From contig CBDUQI010000078.1 in the NCBI GenBank assembly GCA_965369325.1, positions 1-23,245 of the forward strand: a DNA stretch of 23,245 nucleotides. The letters run 5' to 3'. Source of the stretch: CBDUQI01 sp965369325. GTDB lineage: Bacteria; Pseudomonadota; Gammaproteobacteria; Steroidobacterales; JBCBZW01. The notes beneath the pieces were generated by a model, which saw only the letters and a list, made by a program, of their open reading frames with translations, was not told the DNA's origin and made no database searches. Position numbers and translations under genes: made by a program. Positions within the stretch are counted from its first letter, which is position 1. Each line of letters starts with the position of its first letter. Shown one piece after another: positions 1 through 8,104 of this stretch.

Positions 1-96
1 GTGTCCGATCTGGTGGCAAAAATGATGGCAGTCGATAAACTGAAGCGTTTTCAGAGTATGGATGAGGTAAACCGCAGCATTCGTGATCTGCTGTAG
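1..96 (+). CDS. C-terminal end of a probable Hanks-type Ser/Thr protein kinase (partial)
   Basis: Frame 1 is open from the window edge to a TAG at 94-96, giving 31 residues of a protein that starts outside the window. The fragment reads LVAKMMAVDKLKRFQSMDEV followed by a short amphipathic tail. This matches the last helix of bacterial eukaryote-like kinases, where a Leu-Val/Ile, a Met-Leu/Met-Ala-x-Asp stretch and Arg-Phe/Tyr-Gln-Ser mark subdomain XI. No catalytic motif lies inside the window, so the assignment rests on this tail alone. The stop is 16 nt upstream of the first PilT-like gene, on the same strand, so the kinase and the two ATPases are probably co-transcribed. That suggests, as inference, that phosphorylation may touch pilus function. 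Any protein ending in a similar helix could mimic this. Confidence 0.55.
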   Translation: MSDLVAKMMAVDKLKRFQSMDEVNRSIRDLL

Positions 97-112
97 AGTG
101 CCGCGCTGACAC

Positions 113-1216
113 ATGGCCAGAATAGACGAATTCCTCAAGCTTGGACTGATGCAGGGGTGCTCGGACATCCACTTGGCTGTGGGCGTACCTCCGATGCTGC
201 GCATGCGCGGCGATCTGCTGCCGATCAAATTCCGCGAGCTCTCAGCCACCGATATGAACTCGCTGATTGGCGAGATTCTGACCGAATCGCAACGCCGCTC
301 GCTGGGCGCGGCCAACGATCTGGATTTTTCCTACGTCACGGCGGACGGCGGACGCTTCCGGGTAAACGTATTTCACAAGGCAACCGGGCTGGGCGCCACC
401 TTCCGCTACATCCCCAATGATATCCCCAGCCTCGACAAGCTGGGATTACCGCCGATCGTACAATCGCTGTGCGACCATCATCAGGGCATGATTTTGGTCA
501 CCGGCGCCACCGGCACGGGCAAGTCCACCACCCTGGCATCGATGATCGACTATCTGAACGAAAGCCGGCCACTAAATATCATCAGTCTGGAAGACCCAAT
601 TGAATTTGTTCACCCGAGCAAAAAATCTCAGGTGATCCAGCGCGAACTGGGCTCGCACCTTGGCACCTTCGCCGACGGATTGCGTGCCGCGCTAAGGCAG
701 GATCCCGATGTGGTACTAGTGGGCGAGCTGCGCGATGCCGATACCATCTCGATGGCGATGACCGCCGCAGAGACCGGACATCTGGTGCTGGGCACGCTGC
801 ATACCACCGGGGCGGTAAAAACCATCGACCGGATTCTGGACGCGCTGCCGGGCGAGTTGCGCGAGCAAACCAAGAGCTTTCTGTCCAACAGCCTGAACGC
901 GGTCATCAGCCAAGTGCTGCTAAAAACACCCGACGGGCGTGGCCGCAAAGCGGTATTGGAAATCATGGTGATGAACCGCGCTATCGGTAAACTGATCAAT
1001 ACTGACCAGACGCATCAGATCCCCTCCATCGTACAAACCGGACGCGACGAGGGCATGCAGCTAATGGACCAAGCGTTGCTGGAGGCGGTGGAGGCCAAGC
1101 AGGTTGACCCGGATCAGGCCTACCTGTTCGCCGCCAACAAGAAACCGTTCGAGCGTTTTGTCACGGATGCCGATTTACTGCCGAGCTTTGCTGGCGGTAA
1201 GGATGCACAGGCATGA
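113..1216 (+). CDS. PilT/PilU-family type IV pilus retraction ATPase (first of a tandem pair)
   Basis: A 367-residue cytoplasmic hexameric ATPase of the secretion/pilus ATPase superfamily, which powers pilin disassembly and twitching. The N-terminal PAS-like domain (about 1-105) holds the SDIHL signature. The RecA-like core has Walker A GATGTGKST (131-139), the Asp box LEDPIEF (159-165), Walker B with VLVGELRD (201-208) and the His box TGHLVLGTLHT (221-231), all intact. Length is between P. aeruginosa PilT (344) and PilU (382). The end, from about 338, is a short FAANKKPFERF-type tail shared with the next gene. No strong Shine-Dalgarno precedes the ATG, which fits translation coupled to the upstream kinase gene. 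The stop overlaps the next start as ATGA. It is clearly in the PilT/PilU family; which canonical paralogue it represents cannot be decided by eye. Confidence 0.9.
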   Translation: MARIDEFLKLGLMQGCSDIHLAVGVPPMLRMRGDLLPIKFRELSATDMNSLIGEILTESQRRSLGAANDLDFSYVTADGGRFRVNVFHKATGLGATFRYIPNDIPSLDKLGLPPIVQSLCDHHQGMILVTGATGTGKSTTLASMIDYLNESRPLNIISLEDPIEFVHPSKKSQVIQRELGSHLGTFADGLRAALRQDPDVVLVGELRDADTISMAMTAAETGHLVLGTLHTTGAVKTIDRILDALPGELREQTKSFLSNSLNAVISQVLLKTPDGRGRKAVLEIMVMNRAIGKLINTDQTHQIPSIVQTGRDEGMQLMDQALLEAVEAKQVDPDQAYLFAANKKPFERFVTDADLLPSFAGGKDAQA

Positions 1217-2274
1217 GTGCCCTAACTCAGCTGTTGCAGCAAATGGTCGACACCGACGGCTCTGACCTGCATCTGGTCGCGGGCGACCCGCCCCGTATCC
1301 GCCAGTACGGCGATTTAACCCCGTGCAGCGATCAACGCCTGAGCCCCGAGGCAATCAAAACCGAACTTTACGGCATCATGGATGCGCGCCAGCAAGCCAC
1401 CCTGGAACAGGTGGACGGCGTGGACTTTGCGCACGAAGTGCCAGGGCTGTCGCGCTTTCGCGTCAACGTATTTCGCCATCTGGGCGGGTTGGGTGCGGTG
1501 TTTAGAGGCATCCCCTCCGAGGCGCTTTCGCTGGAATCCCTGGCCATGCCCGAGGTGGTCTACAACCTATGTCGTCAAAAGCAGGGACTGGTGCTGGTCA
1601 CGGGCAAGACCGGCTCTGGTAAATCCACCACGCTGGCGGCGATGATCGACTACATCAACACTGAGACAAAAGGCCACATCCTAACGGTTGAAGACCCGAT
1701 CGAATTTACCCACGAGCGCAAGGGCTGCCTGATGAGCCAGCGCGAGGTCGGCAACCATACGGCAAGCTTCGCCAATGCCTTGCACTCGGCGCTGCGCGAG
1801 GATCCCGACGTGATTCTGGTGGGTGAGATGCGCGATCTGGAAACCATGAGCATTGCAGTGACTGCCGCCGAGACCGGTATTGTGGTGATGGGCACCTTGC
1901 ACACCAACGGCGCAGCCCCCACCGTCGACCGGGTGGTGAACACCTTTCCAGCCGACAAGCAGCCACATATCCGCTCGATGTTGTCCACCTCGCTAAAGGG
2001 CGTGATTTCGCAACAACTGTGTAAACGAGCAGGGCGTTCCGGACGAGTGGCAGCACTTGAGATCATGGTAAACACGCCGGCCATCGGCAACCTGATCCGC
2101 CAGGGCAAACTGGACCAGTTGGAAAGCGCGATGCAGGCCGGCGCCGGCAGCGGCATGCAAACCATGGACATGGCACTGCGCCATCTGGTGGAAGGGCGCC
2201 AGATCACCGGCCAGGAAGCGTACGAGAAAGCCTTCAACAAGGCGCAGTTTGAGCGTTATCGCCGGGCTGACTGA
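1213..2274 (+). CDS. PilT-like type IV pilus ATPase (second of a tandem pair, altered His box)
   Basis: A 353-residue paralogue of the preceding gene, translated from an overlapping ATGA. It has SDLHL near residue 17, Walker A GKTGSGKST (131-139), Asp box VEDPIEF (159-165), Walker B ILVGEMRDLE (201-210) and the C-terminal GMQTMDMAL stretch (about 314-322). Many stretches, such as HILTVEDPIEF and ALREDPDVILVGEMRD, are nearly those of P. aeruginosa PilT. One oddity: the His box reads TGIVVMGTLHT, so the first conserved histidine of TGH is isoleucine (residue 223), while the second (His230) is kept. The pair probably forms mixed or cooperating motors, as known for PilT and PilU; that is inference here. 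No pilin or assembly genes lie nearby in the window. Confidence 0.88.
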   Translation: MSALTQLLQQMVDTDGSDLHLVAGDPPRIRQYGDLTPCSDQRLSPEAIKTELYGIMDARQQATLEQVDGVDFAHEVPGLSRFRVNVFRHLGGLGAVFRGIPSEALSLESLAMPEVVYNLCRQKQGLVLVTGKTGSGKSTTLAAMIDYINTETKGHILTVEDPIEFTHERKGCLMSQREVGNHTASFANALHSALREDPDVILVGEMRDLETMSIAVTAAETGIVVMGTLHTNGAAPTVDRVVNTFPADKQPHIRSMLSTSLKGVISQQLCKRAGRSGRVAALEIMVNTPAIGNLIRQGKLDQLESAMQAGAGSGMQTMDMALRHLVEGRQITGQEAYEKAFNKAQFERYRRAD

Positions 2275-2300
2275 GCGCGCCGGCCTACGCGCCGCGCGCT
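2274..2300 (+). terminator. GC-rich hairpin right after the second PilT gene
   Basis: Arms AGCGCGC (2274-2280) and GCGCGCT (2294-2300) pair perfectly. They can extend inward past one bulged C by GGC/GCC, leaving a six-base loop. The hairpin begins on the last base of the stop codon. No U-tract follows, so it is a possible 3' stabiliser or weak terminator rather than a classical intrinsic terminator. Confidence 0.4.
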
Positions 2301-2345
2301 AGCTGGCCACCGCTTTGTCCTCACCTTGCCCGTGCATCCGTATTG

Positions 2346-2351
2346 TATAAT
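2346..2351 (+). promoter_or_regulatory. Probable -10 element of the metG promoter
   Basis: A perfect TATAAT lies 40 bp upstream of the metG ATG, inside the 117-bp gap after the pilus ATPases and just after a GC-rich hairpin. A TG directly precedes it, close to an extended -10. No good -35 is present at 16-18 bp (the best is the poor ACCTTG at 2323-2328). The expected transcript would have a leader of about 35 nt carrying the GAGG ribosome site at 2383-2386, 5 nt before the start. Confidence 0.5.
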
Positions 2352-2391
2352 GCGCGCGCGCCCTTCCCGGCTCTTGTGATCCGAGGCTTTC

Positions 2392-4047
2392 ATGACGTCG
2401 CCACAACGTAAAATTCTTGTCACCAGCGCACTGCCCTACGCGAACGGACCGCTGCATCTGGGGCATATGCTGGAGATCATCCAGACCGACATCTGGGTAC
2501 GCTTCCAGCGCATGCATGGTGCTAGCTGTTACTACGTGTGCGCCAGCGATGCGCATGGCACCCCCATCATGCTAAGCGCCCGCGCGGCCGGCATGAGCCC
2601 GGAGGCGTTAAGTGCAAAGTATGCCGAACAGCACGTGCACAACTACGCGCAGTTTCTGGTGCAGTTAGATTACTTTCACACGACGCATTCGCCCGAGAAT
2701 CAAACCTTCGTCGAGACCATCTACGCGGCGCTGAATGCGGGCGGACACATCGCGCGACGCGACGTGCGCCAGGCCTATGATGCCCAGGAGGGCATGTTCC
2801 TTCCCGATCGCTACGTGCGCGGCCAATGCCCCAACTGCGGCACAGCCGATCAGTACGGCGATGCCTGCGAGAATTGTAGCGCCACCTACACGCCCGCCGA
2901 CCTGATCGAGCCGGTGTCCGCCATCTCTGGCACGACGCCCGAATTGCGCGACAGCGAGCACCTGTTCTTCCGCCTGGAGCACTTTACCGACTACATGCGT
3001 GAATGGCTGGAAGGCGGCCGGGTGCATGACGGCGTGCGCGCCAAGTTGCTGGAGTGGTTCGATGCCGGCCTGAAAGACTGGGATATCTCGCGCGACAAAC
3101 CCTACTTTGGCTTTGAAGTACCGGACGCACCCGGCAAGTACTTCTACGTGTGGCTGGACGCCCCCGTCGGCTATATGGCCAGCTTCAAGCGCTTGTGCGA
3201 TGAGCAGGGCCTGGACTTCGATGAGTACTGGGGCGCCGACAGCGATGCCGAGCTGTACCATTTTATCGGCAAGGACATTGTGTACTTTCACTCGCTGTTC
3301 TGGCCGGCGGTGCTGCACGGGGCAGGGCTGCGGACACCCACGGCGGTCAACGTTCATGGGTTCGTCACGGTGGATGGCGAGAAGATGTCCAAGAGCCGCG
3401 GCACGTTCATCACCGCAGATGATTACTGCCGATTTCTAAACCCCGAATGGCTGCGCTACTACTACGCCGCACGGCTGGGCCCCGGCATTGATGATCTGGA
3501 TCTGAATCTGGAAGACTTTGTACAGCGGGTGAATTCGGATCTGGTGGGCAAGTTTGTCAACATCGCCAGCCGCTGCGCGGGCTTTCTGTCAAAACGCTTC
3601 GATGGCATGTTGTCAGACGTGTTGCCGGATACTCAGCTGTATCAGGAGTTTTCCGAGCAGGGCGAGAGCATCGCGCGGGCGTACGAGGCGCGCGAGTTCT
3701 CACGCGCGATGCGTCAGATCATGGCGCTGGCTGATCGGGCCAATCAGTATGTGGATGAGCACAAGCCCTGGGTACTGGCTAAATCGCCCGACACCTTGGC
3801 GCAGGTGCAACCTATTTGCACCCAAGGCATCAACTTGTTCCGGGTGCTGATGGTCTACCTGAAGCCAGTCCTGCCCGGTGTCGCTGAGGCGGCCGAGGCA
3901 TTTCTGGGTGGCCAACAGTTGCAATGGACCGATGCCGCAACGCCTTTGTTGGGCAGCCAGCTTGAAACATTCAAGCCCTTGATGATGCGCATCGATCGCA
4001 AACAGATAGACGCGCTGGTTGAGGCCGGCGCTGATCCGACCGCCTAG
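2392..4047 (+). CDS. metG: Methionyl-tRNA synthetase, core form without C-terminal tRNA-binding domain
   Basis: A class I aminoacyl-tRNA synthetase that attaches methionine to tRNA-Met and initiator tRNA in the cytoplasm. The N-terminal Rossmann fold has the HIGH-type motif HLGH (22-25) within PYANGPLHLGHMLE. A zinc knuckle has CPNC (146-149) and CENC (159-162). KMSKS is at 331-335, at nearly the E. coli position. The anticodon-binding helical domain follows, and the protein stops at residue 551. That is almost exactly the E. coli catalytic core; the EMAPII/Arc1p-like domain that extends E. coli MetG to 677 residues is absent. A GAGG site 5 nt before the ATG supports the start. It is preceded by its own probable promoter and followed by rnfA 88 bp later on the same strand. 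Confidence 0.96.
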   Translation: MTSPQRKILVTSALPYANGPLHLGHMLEIIQTDIWVRFQRMHGASCYYVCASDAHGTPIMLSARAAGMSPEALSAKYAEQHVHNYAQFLVQLDYFHTTHSPENQTFVETIYAALNAGGHIARRDVRQAYDAQEGMFLPDRYVRGQCPNCGTADQYGDACENCSATYTPADLIEPVSAISGTTPELRDSEHLFFRLEHFTDYMREWLEGGRVHDGVRAKLLEWFDAGLKDWDISRDKPYFGFEVPDAPGKYFYVWLDAPVGYMASFKRLCDEQGLDFDEYWGADSDAELYHFIGKDIVYFHSLFWPAVLHGAGLRTPTAVNVHGFVTVDGEKMSKSRGTFITADDYCRFLNPEWLRYYYAARLGPGIDDLDLNLEDFVQRVNSDLVGKFVNIASRCAGFLSKRFDGMLSDVLPDTQLYQEFSEQGESIARAYEAREFSRAMRQIMALADRANQYVDEHKPWVLAKSPDTLAQVQPICTQGINLFRVLMVYLKPVLPGVAEAAEAFLGGQQLQWTDAATPLLGSQLETFKPLMMRIDRKQIDALVEAGADPTA

Positions 4048-4057
4048 GGCGGCGGTC
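4038..4057 (+). other. Hairpin across the metG stop codon
   Basis: GACCGCC (4038-4044) and GGCGGTC (4051-4057) form a perfect 7-bp GC-rich stem around the loop TAGGGC, which contains the metG stop codon. There is no U-tract after it, so termination is doubtful and read-through into rnf is possible. The rest of the metG-rnfA gap (4058-4135) shows no convincing promoter. Confidence 0.3.
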
Positions 4058-4135
4058 AGCTCGCACACCCGTCGGCCACAGGTGCACGATGCCTGCGGCC
4101 GCGACACACCGGTAAGCATAGGAGCAGGCTGGAGC

Positions 4136-4711
4136 ATGTCCGACGTGCTGATCATCCTGATGAGCGCTGCCTTAATCGACAACCTGGTGTTGATGCGGTT
4201 TGTGGGCGTTTGCCCAGCGCTGGGCGCGCCCACCCACTGGCAAAGTGCAAGCGTGCTGGCAACCGCGACCAGCCTGGTGCTGGTGCTCAGCAGTGCGGCC
4301 GCGTATGTGCTTAACACCTGGGTGCTGGTCCCGCTCGGCCTGGGCGGCGCACAGTTGCTGTGTTTTGTGATGCTGATCGGTTTGATTGTGTTACTGATTG
4401 AGCGGCGAGTGCAGATACGCTACCCGCTGCTGGCGCAGGCACTGGGACAACAGTTACCGCTGATCGCCGGGAACTGCGCAGTGCTGGGACTGATGCTGAT
4501 CAGCGTGCGCGAGAGCACTAGTTTTATCCACTGCCTGCTGTACAGCGTAGGGGCGGCTGCCGGTTTCAGCCTGGCGCTTCTCAGCTTCAGCGCCCTCAAA
4601 GAACGGATGAACCAAGCGGCTGTCCCCGCGCCATTTCGCGGCCCCGGCATATTTTTGATTACTGCGGGATTGATGTCGCTGGCATTGCTTGGCCTGGCGG
4701 GCATGCGCTGA
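4136..4711 (+). CDS. rnfA: Rnf electron transport complex subunit RnfA
   Basis: Integral inner-membrane subunit of the ion-translocating ferredoxin:NAD+ oxidoreductase (called Rsx in E. coli, where it also helps reset SoxR). I start it at ATG 4136, giving 191 residues against 193 for E. coli RsxA. The frame is open upstream to 4019, but that would add 39 residues foreign to the family. GGAG at 4121-4124 is the likely ribosome site; a second at 4131-4134 is too close. About six hydrophobic segments are visible. The motif RFVGVCPALG (Cys26) and IAGNCAVLG (Cys114) supply the two conserved cysteines that, with those of RnfE, are thought to hold an intramembrane Fe-S cluster. PAPFRGPGI near the C-terminus is typical. 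The stop overlaps the rnfB start by one base. Confidence 0.95.
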   Translation: MSDVLIILMSAALIDNLVLMRFVGVCPALGAPTHWQSASVLATATSLVLVLSSAAAYVLNTWVLVPLGLGGAQLLCFVMLIGLIVLLIERRVQIRYPLLAQALGQQLPLIAGNCAVLGLMLISVRESTSFIHCLLYSVGAAAGFSLALLSFSALKERMNQAAVPAPFRGPGIFLITAGLMSLALLGLAGMR

Positions 4712-5406
4712 TGGACGTGCTCGCTCACGATGCCGTACAAGGGGCCATTGCGGGCGGTCTACTGGGTGCGATGATTGCCGGCGCCTTACTTGCATTGCGA
4801 CGCTTCGCTGGCGAGCGCCGGGCACCTGATCTATTGACGGACGATCGGACGCCGGATGCGCTCGCCGCGAGCAGCGCGAGCGTGGGTCCGCGACAAACTG
4901 CGCCGCCGGTACAACACGCGCTGTACCAAGCGATCGATGATTTACTGCCGCAAACCCAGTGCGGTCAGTGCGGGTACAACGGTTGCGCGCCCTACGCCCG
5001 CGCGATTGCGAACGGTGAGGCCGACATCAATCGGTGCCCACCGGGCGGCGACGGCACTATCGTTGCACTCGCACGTCTCACCGGCCGACCAACCTCGCCG
5101 GTCGACCCACAATGCGGGCAGAGGCAAGTGCCGCTGCTCGCGGTGATTGATGAGGCGCGCTGCATTGGCTGCAAGCTGTGCATACAAGCCTGCCCGGTCG
5201 ATGCCATCGTGGGCGCTGCCAAATATATGCACACCGTGATCGGCGCACAGTGCACTGGCTGCGAGCTGTGTCTGCCACCGTGCCCGGTCGACTGCATCGA
5301 CCTGCTGCCGGGCCCGCCGGAACACGCCACACGCCTGATTGACCTGCCATGGGGACGCCTGCCAGCCCAAGCTGCGCAACGGGCCACGCCCGGAGCCGGC
5401 CCATGA
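4711..5406 (+). CDS. rnfB: Rnf electron transport complex subunit RnfB
   Basis: Multi-cluster ferredoxin-like subunit that carries electrons inside the Rnf complex. It is 231 residues, against 192 in E. coli. An N-terminal hydrophobic anchor spans about 10-29. A linker of about 40 residues, rich in Ala, Asp and Ser, follows. The [4Fe-4S] Fes domain has QCGQCGYNGC with Cys84, Cys87 and Cys92, plus Cys109. Two ferredoxin motifs follow: CIGCKLCIQAC (Cys151, 154, 157, 161) and CTGCELCLPPC (Cys181, 184, 187, 191). All twelve ligands are present. The longer length comes mainly from the linker and a tail after the second ferredoxin motif. The start is coupled to the rnfA stop (TGATG), and the stop is coupled to rnfC by ATGA. 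Confidence 0.95.
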   Translation: MDVLAHDAVQGAIAGGLLGAMIAGALLALRRFAGERRAPDLLTDDRTPDALAASSASVGPRQTAPPVQHALYQAIDDLLPQTQCGQCGYNGCAPYARAIANGEADINRCPPGGDGTIVALARLTGRPTSPVDPQCGQRQVPLLAVIDEARCIGCKLCIQACPVDAIVGAAKYMHTVIGAQCTGCELCLPPCPVDCIDLLPGPPEHATRLIDLPWGRLPAQAAQRATPGAGP

Positions 5407-7064
5407 GCATGAGTAACGCCCCGCATGTCGCGCTGACGGGTGGCCTGCGACTAGCACCGTGCAAAGAGATGTCCACGCATGCGCCCATCATCCAGGCGCC
5501 GGTGCCAGCCGTGCTGGTTTTGCCATTGCACCAACACATCGGCGCGCCGGCCGAGCCGCTGGTGCGGGTGGGCGAACGGGTGTTGCGCGGCCAACTTATC
5601 GCGCGCACAAGCGGGGTGGTAAGCGCAGCGCTGCACGCCAGCAGCTCCGGCACCGTCACCGCCATTGAGCCGCGCCCGGTACCCAACCCTGCAGGCACCA
5701 GCACACCGTGCATCGTGATCGAGACCGATGCTCAGGACGAGCCATCCGCACCCATGGCAGCGATGGCGGATTACCTCAAAACCGATCCGTTGGAGATTCG
5801 GGCCCGCGTAAGCGACGCCGGCATCGCCGGACTCGGCGGCGCGGTATTTCCCACCGCCATCAAACTGGCGGGCAGCGTTGGCGGCGTATTGGACACACTG
5901 CTGATCAACGGGGCCGAGTGCGAGCCCTACATCAGCTGCGATGACAGCCTGATGCGCGAGCAGGCCGAGCAGGTTGTGGAAGGTGCGCACATCATGTTGC
6001 ACGCGCTGCAAATCAACCGTTGTGTGATTGCCGTGGAGGCAGACAAACCACAAGCGTGCGACGCGCTGCAGGGTGCCCTGCGCGCGTTCGACGACGAGCG
6101 CATCACACTGATGACAGTGCCGGCCGTCTATCCCGCTGGTGGCGAACGCCAGCTTATACAGGTAGTGCTGGGACGCGAGGTGCCGGCTGGCGGCCTGCCG
6201 ATGGACATTGGCTGCCTATGCCTGAACACAGCCACGGTGGTTGCCATCGCCGATGCGGTACTTCGCGGACAGCCGCTGATCACACGCGTTGTGAGCGTGA
6301 CCGGCAACGGGGTTGCGCAACCGTGTAACGTCAATGCGCGCCTGGGCACTTCGTTCGCAGATCTGGTGACGCTCGCCGGAGGCTACACACCTGAGGTCAC
6401 GCGCCTGCTGATGGGCGGCATCATGATGGGGTTTTCGCTCAAGAGCGATGCGGTGCCGCTGGTGAAGGCCACCAACTGCATCCTGGCCCTAACGCAACAG
6501 GATATCGCCACAGAGCCGCTCACTAGGCCCTGTATTCGCTGCGGCGACTGCGCGGTAGCCTGCCCTGCGCGTTTGCAGCCACAGCAAATACACCGGCAGA
6601 TCCAGCAGCATGATCTTACCGCAGTGCAAGGACTGAACCTGTTCGACTGCATTGAGTGCGGCTGCTGCGACGTCGTGTGCCCCAGCCATATTCCGCTCAC
6701 GCAACAGTTTCGCAGCGCGAAAGGCCAGATCTGGGCGCTGGAGCGAGACCGCCATCAGCGCGAACAGGCACGCCAGCGCTACACCCGACGCGCGGAACGG
6801 CTGGCGCGCGAGGCGGGGGCGCGGCGCGGCACGCCCAGCCCGGATTCGCAAGCGCCGAGCCTTGACAGCCCAGCGCCGGCGATGCCGGGCGAACGGATGG
6901 CAAGCCCACTGCCCGAACCACACGACGGCAACGCGGATGCGCTGAGCAAGACTGCGCAACCGGTGAACCTGGGCGCGCAGAGCGAAGACCCACGCCAGAA
7001 GATGATCGCCGATGCCGTGGCGCGAGCTCGGGAAAAGCGCCGCGCACGGAATTCCAACTCGTGA
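5403..7064 (+). CDS. rnfC: Rnf electron transport complex subunit RnfC
   Basis: Peripheral subunit that binds NADH and FMN and passes electrons through two [4Fe-4S] clusters. I use ATG 5403, which overlaps the rnfB stop as ATGA, giving 553 residues. The in-frame ATG at 5349 would place 54 nt inside rnfB. A barrel-sandwich N-terminal domain (about 15-105) precedes the flavin/NADH region with GGAVFPTAIKL (from about 146) and NGAECEP (169-175). The cluster motifs are CIRCGDCAVAC (Cys377, 380, 383, 387) and CIECGCCDVVC (Cys416, 419, 422, 426). The C-terminus is an Ala/Arg-rich charged helix followed by a Pro/Ser linker. It is shorter than the roughly 740-residue E. coli RsxC, lacking most of the long Ala-rich repeat tail. 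Translation couples to rnfD by GTGA. Confidence 0.95.
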   Translation: MSMSNAPHVALTGGLRLAPCKEMSTHAPIIQAPVPAVLVLPLHQHIGAPAEPLVRVGERVLRGQLIARTSGVVSAALHASSSGTVTAIEPRPVPNPAGTSTPCIVIETDAQDEPSAPMAAMADYLKTDPLEIRARVSDAGIAGLGGAVFPTAIKLAGSVGGVLDTLLINGAECEPYISCDDSLMREQAEQVVEGAHIMLHALQINRCVIAVEADKPQACDALQGALRAFDDERITLMTVPAVYPAGGERQLIQVVLGREVPAGGLPMDIGCLCLNTATVVAIADAVLRGQPLITRVVSVTGNGVAQPCNVNARLGTSFADLVTLAGGYTPEVTRLLMGGIMMGFSLKSDAVPLVKATNCILALTQQDIATEPLTRPCIRCGDCAVACPARLQPQQIHRQIQQHDLTAVQGLNLFDCIECGCCDVVCPSHIPLTQQFRSAKGQIWALERDRHQREQARQRYTRRAERLAREAGARRGTPSPDSQAPSLDSPAPAMPGERMASPLPEPHDGNADALSKTAQPVNLGAQSEDPRQKMIADAVARAREKRRARNSNS

Positions 7065-8104
7065 GAGACAACTTCGAGATTGCCCCCGCCCCGCATTTGC
7101 CTGCCCGCACATCGGTCAGCGGCATGATGCGAGAGGTCCTGCTGGCACTGGTGCCTGCCGCCATTGCCCACGTGTATTTTTTCGGCATTGGTCTGTTGTT
7201 GAATATGTTGGTGTGTGTGACGGTCGCGCTGGCAAGTGAGGCGCTGGCGTTGCGACTGCGTGGCCAGCCCGTGCGCGCCTACTTAAGCGATCTGAGTGCG
7301 TTGGTGACGGCAGTATTGCTCGCCTTTGCGCTGCCCCCGCTTACCCCGTGGTGGGTGAGCGGTTGCGCGACGCTGTTTGCCATTGTCATTGCCAAACATC
7401 TGTACGGCGGCGTCGGCCACAATCTGTTTAATCCGGCAATGGTCGGCTACGCGGTCGCGCTGGTGGCCTTCCCAATCTATATGAGCGGTTACCCGGCGCC
7501 CCGGGGCGTGCCGGGCGGTGAGGCCCTGAGCGTGGTAGAACACCTGCGTTACCTGCTCAGCGGCCAGCTTGGTAACGGGCGACTGTACGACGCCATGACC
7601 ATGGCGACGCCGCTGGATCATGTGCAAAGTGAATTCAAACAAATGCGCATGCTGAGTGAAATTCGCAGCAACGACCCGCGCCTGCAGGGTATTGCCGGCG
7701 TGGGCTGGGACTGGATCAATGTCAGCTTCCTGGCGGGGGGCATCTATCTGCTGGCACGTAGAATCATCCGTTGGCATGCCCCAGTGGGCGTACTCGCGGG
7801 GCTGGGCGGCGGCGCACTTATCCTGCACTGGGTGGCACCGGACAACACGGCCACAGCTAGCTTCCATCTGCTAAGTGGCGCGACTATGTTGGCTGCTTTT
7901 TTTATCGCCACCGACCCCGTCTCTGGCGCCACCTCGCCGCGTGGACGATTACTGTTCGGCTTGGGCGTTGGATTGCTGGCCTTGCTCATCCGAACCTGGG
8001 GCAAGTATCCGGACGGGTTCGCCTTTGCGATCCTGCTGATGAACCTTGGCGCGCCGCTCATTGACCGGATAAGCGCACCGCGAACGTACGGCCATGACAA
8101 GTAA
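7061..8104 (+). CDS. rnfD: Rnf electron transport complex subunit RnfD
   Basis: Polytopic inner-membrane subunit with covalently bound FMN, part of the ion-pumping core. The start is GTG at 7061, overlapping the rnfC stop; 347 residues is normal for the family. Many hydrophobic helices are seen, with the conserved GGVGHNLFNPAMVGY segment (116-130). The flavinylation motif is DAMTMATP (177-184), of the D-x-x-(S/T)-x-A-T type, which predicts FMN on Thr183. A second conserved loop, ATDPVSGATSPRGR, lies near residue 285. The FMN would be attached by an ApbE-type transferase encoded elsewhere; none is in this window. The rnfG start lies 11 nt inside the end of this gene. Confidence 0.95.
   Translation: MRDNFEIAPAPHLPARTSVSGMMREVLLALVPAAIAHVYFFGIGLLLNMLVCVTVALASEALALRLRGQPVRAYLSDLSALVTAVLLAFALPPLTPWWVSGCATLFAIVIAKHLYGGVGHNLFNPAMVGYAVALVAFPIYMSGYPAPRGVPGGEALSVVEHLRYLLSGQLGNGRLYDAMTMATPLDHVQSEFKQMRMLSEIRSNDPRLQGIAGVGWDWINVSFLAGGIYLLARRIIRWHAPVGVLAGLGGGALILHWVAPDNTATASFHLLSGATMLAAFFIATDPVSGATSPRGRLLFGLGVGLLALLIRTWGKYPDGFAFAILLMNLGAPLIDRISAPRTYGHDK

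Noticed and set aside
1650..2240. Minus-strand open frame of 196 codons within the second PilT gene
   Set aside because: Antisense to conserved ATPase motifs; no ribosome site or recognisable product.
2665..3357. Minus-strand open frame of 230 codons within metG
   Set aside because: Antisense to a well-conserved MetRS region with all expected motifs; GC-rich codon bias explains the open frame.
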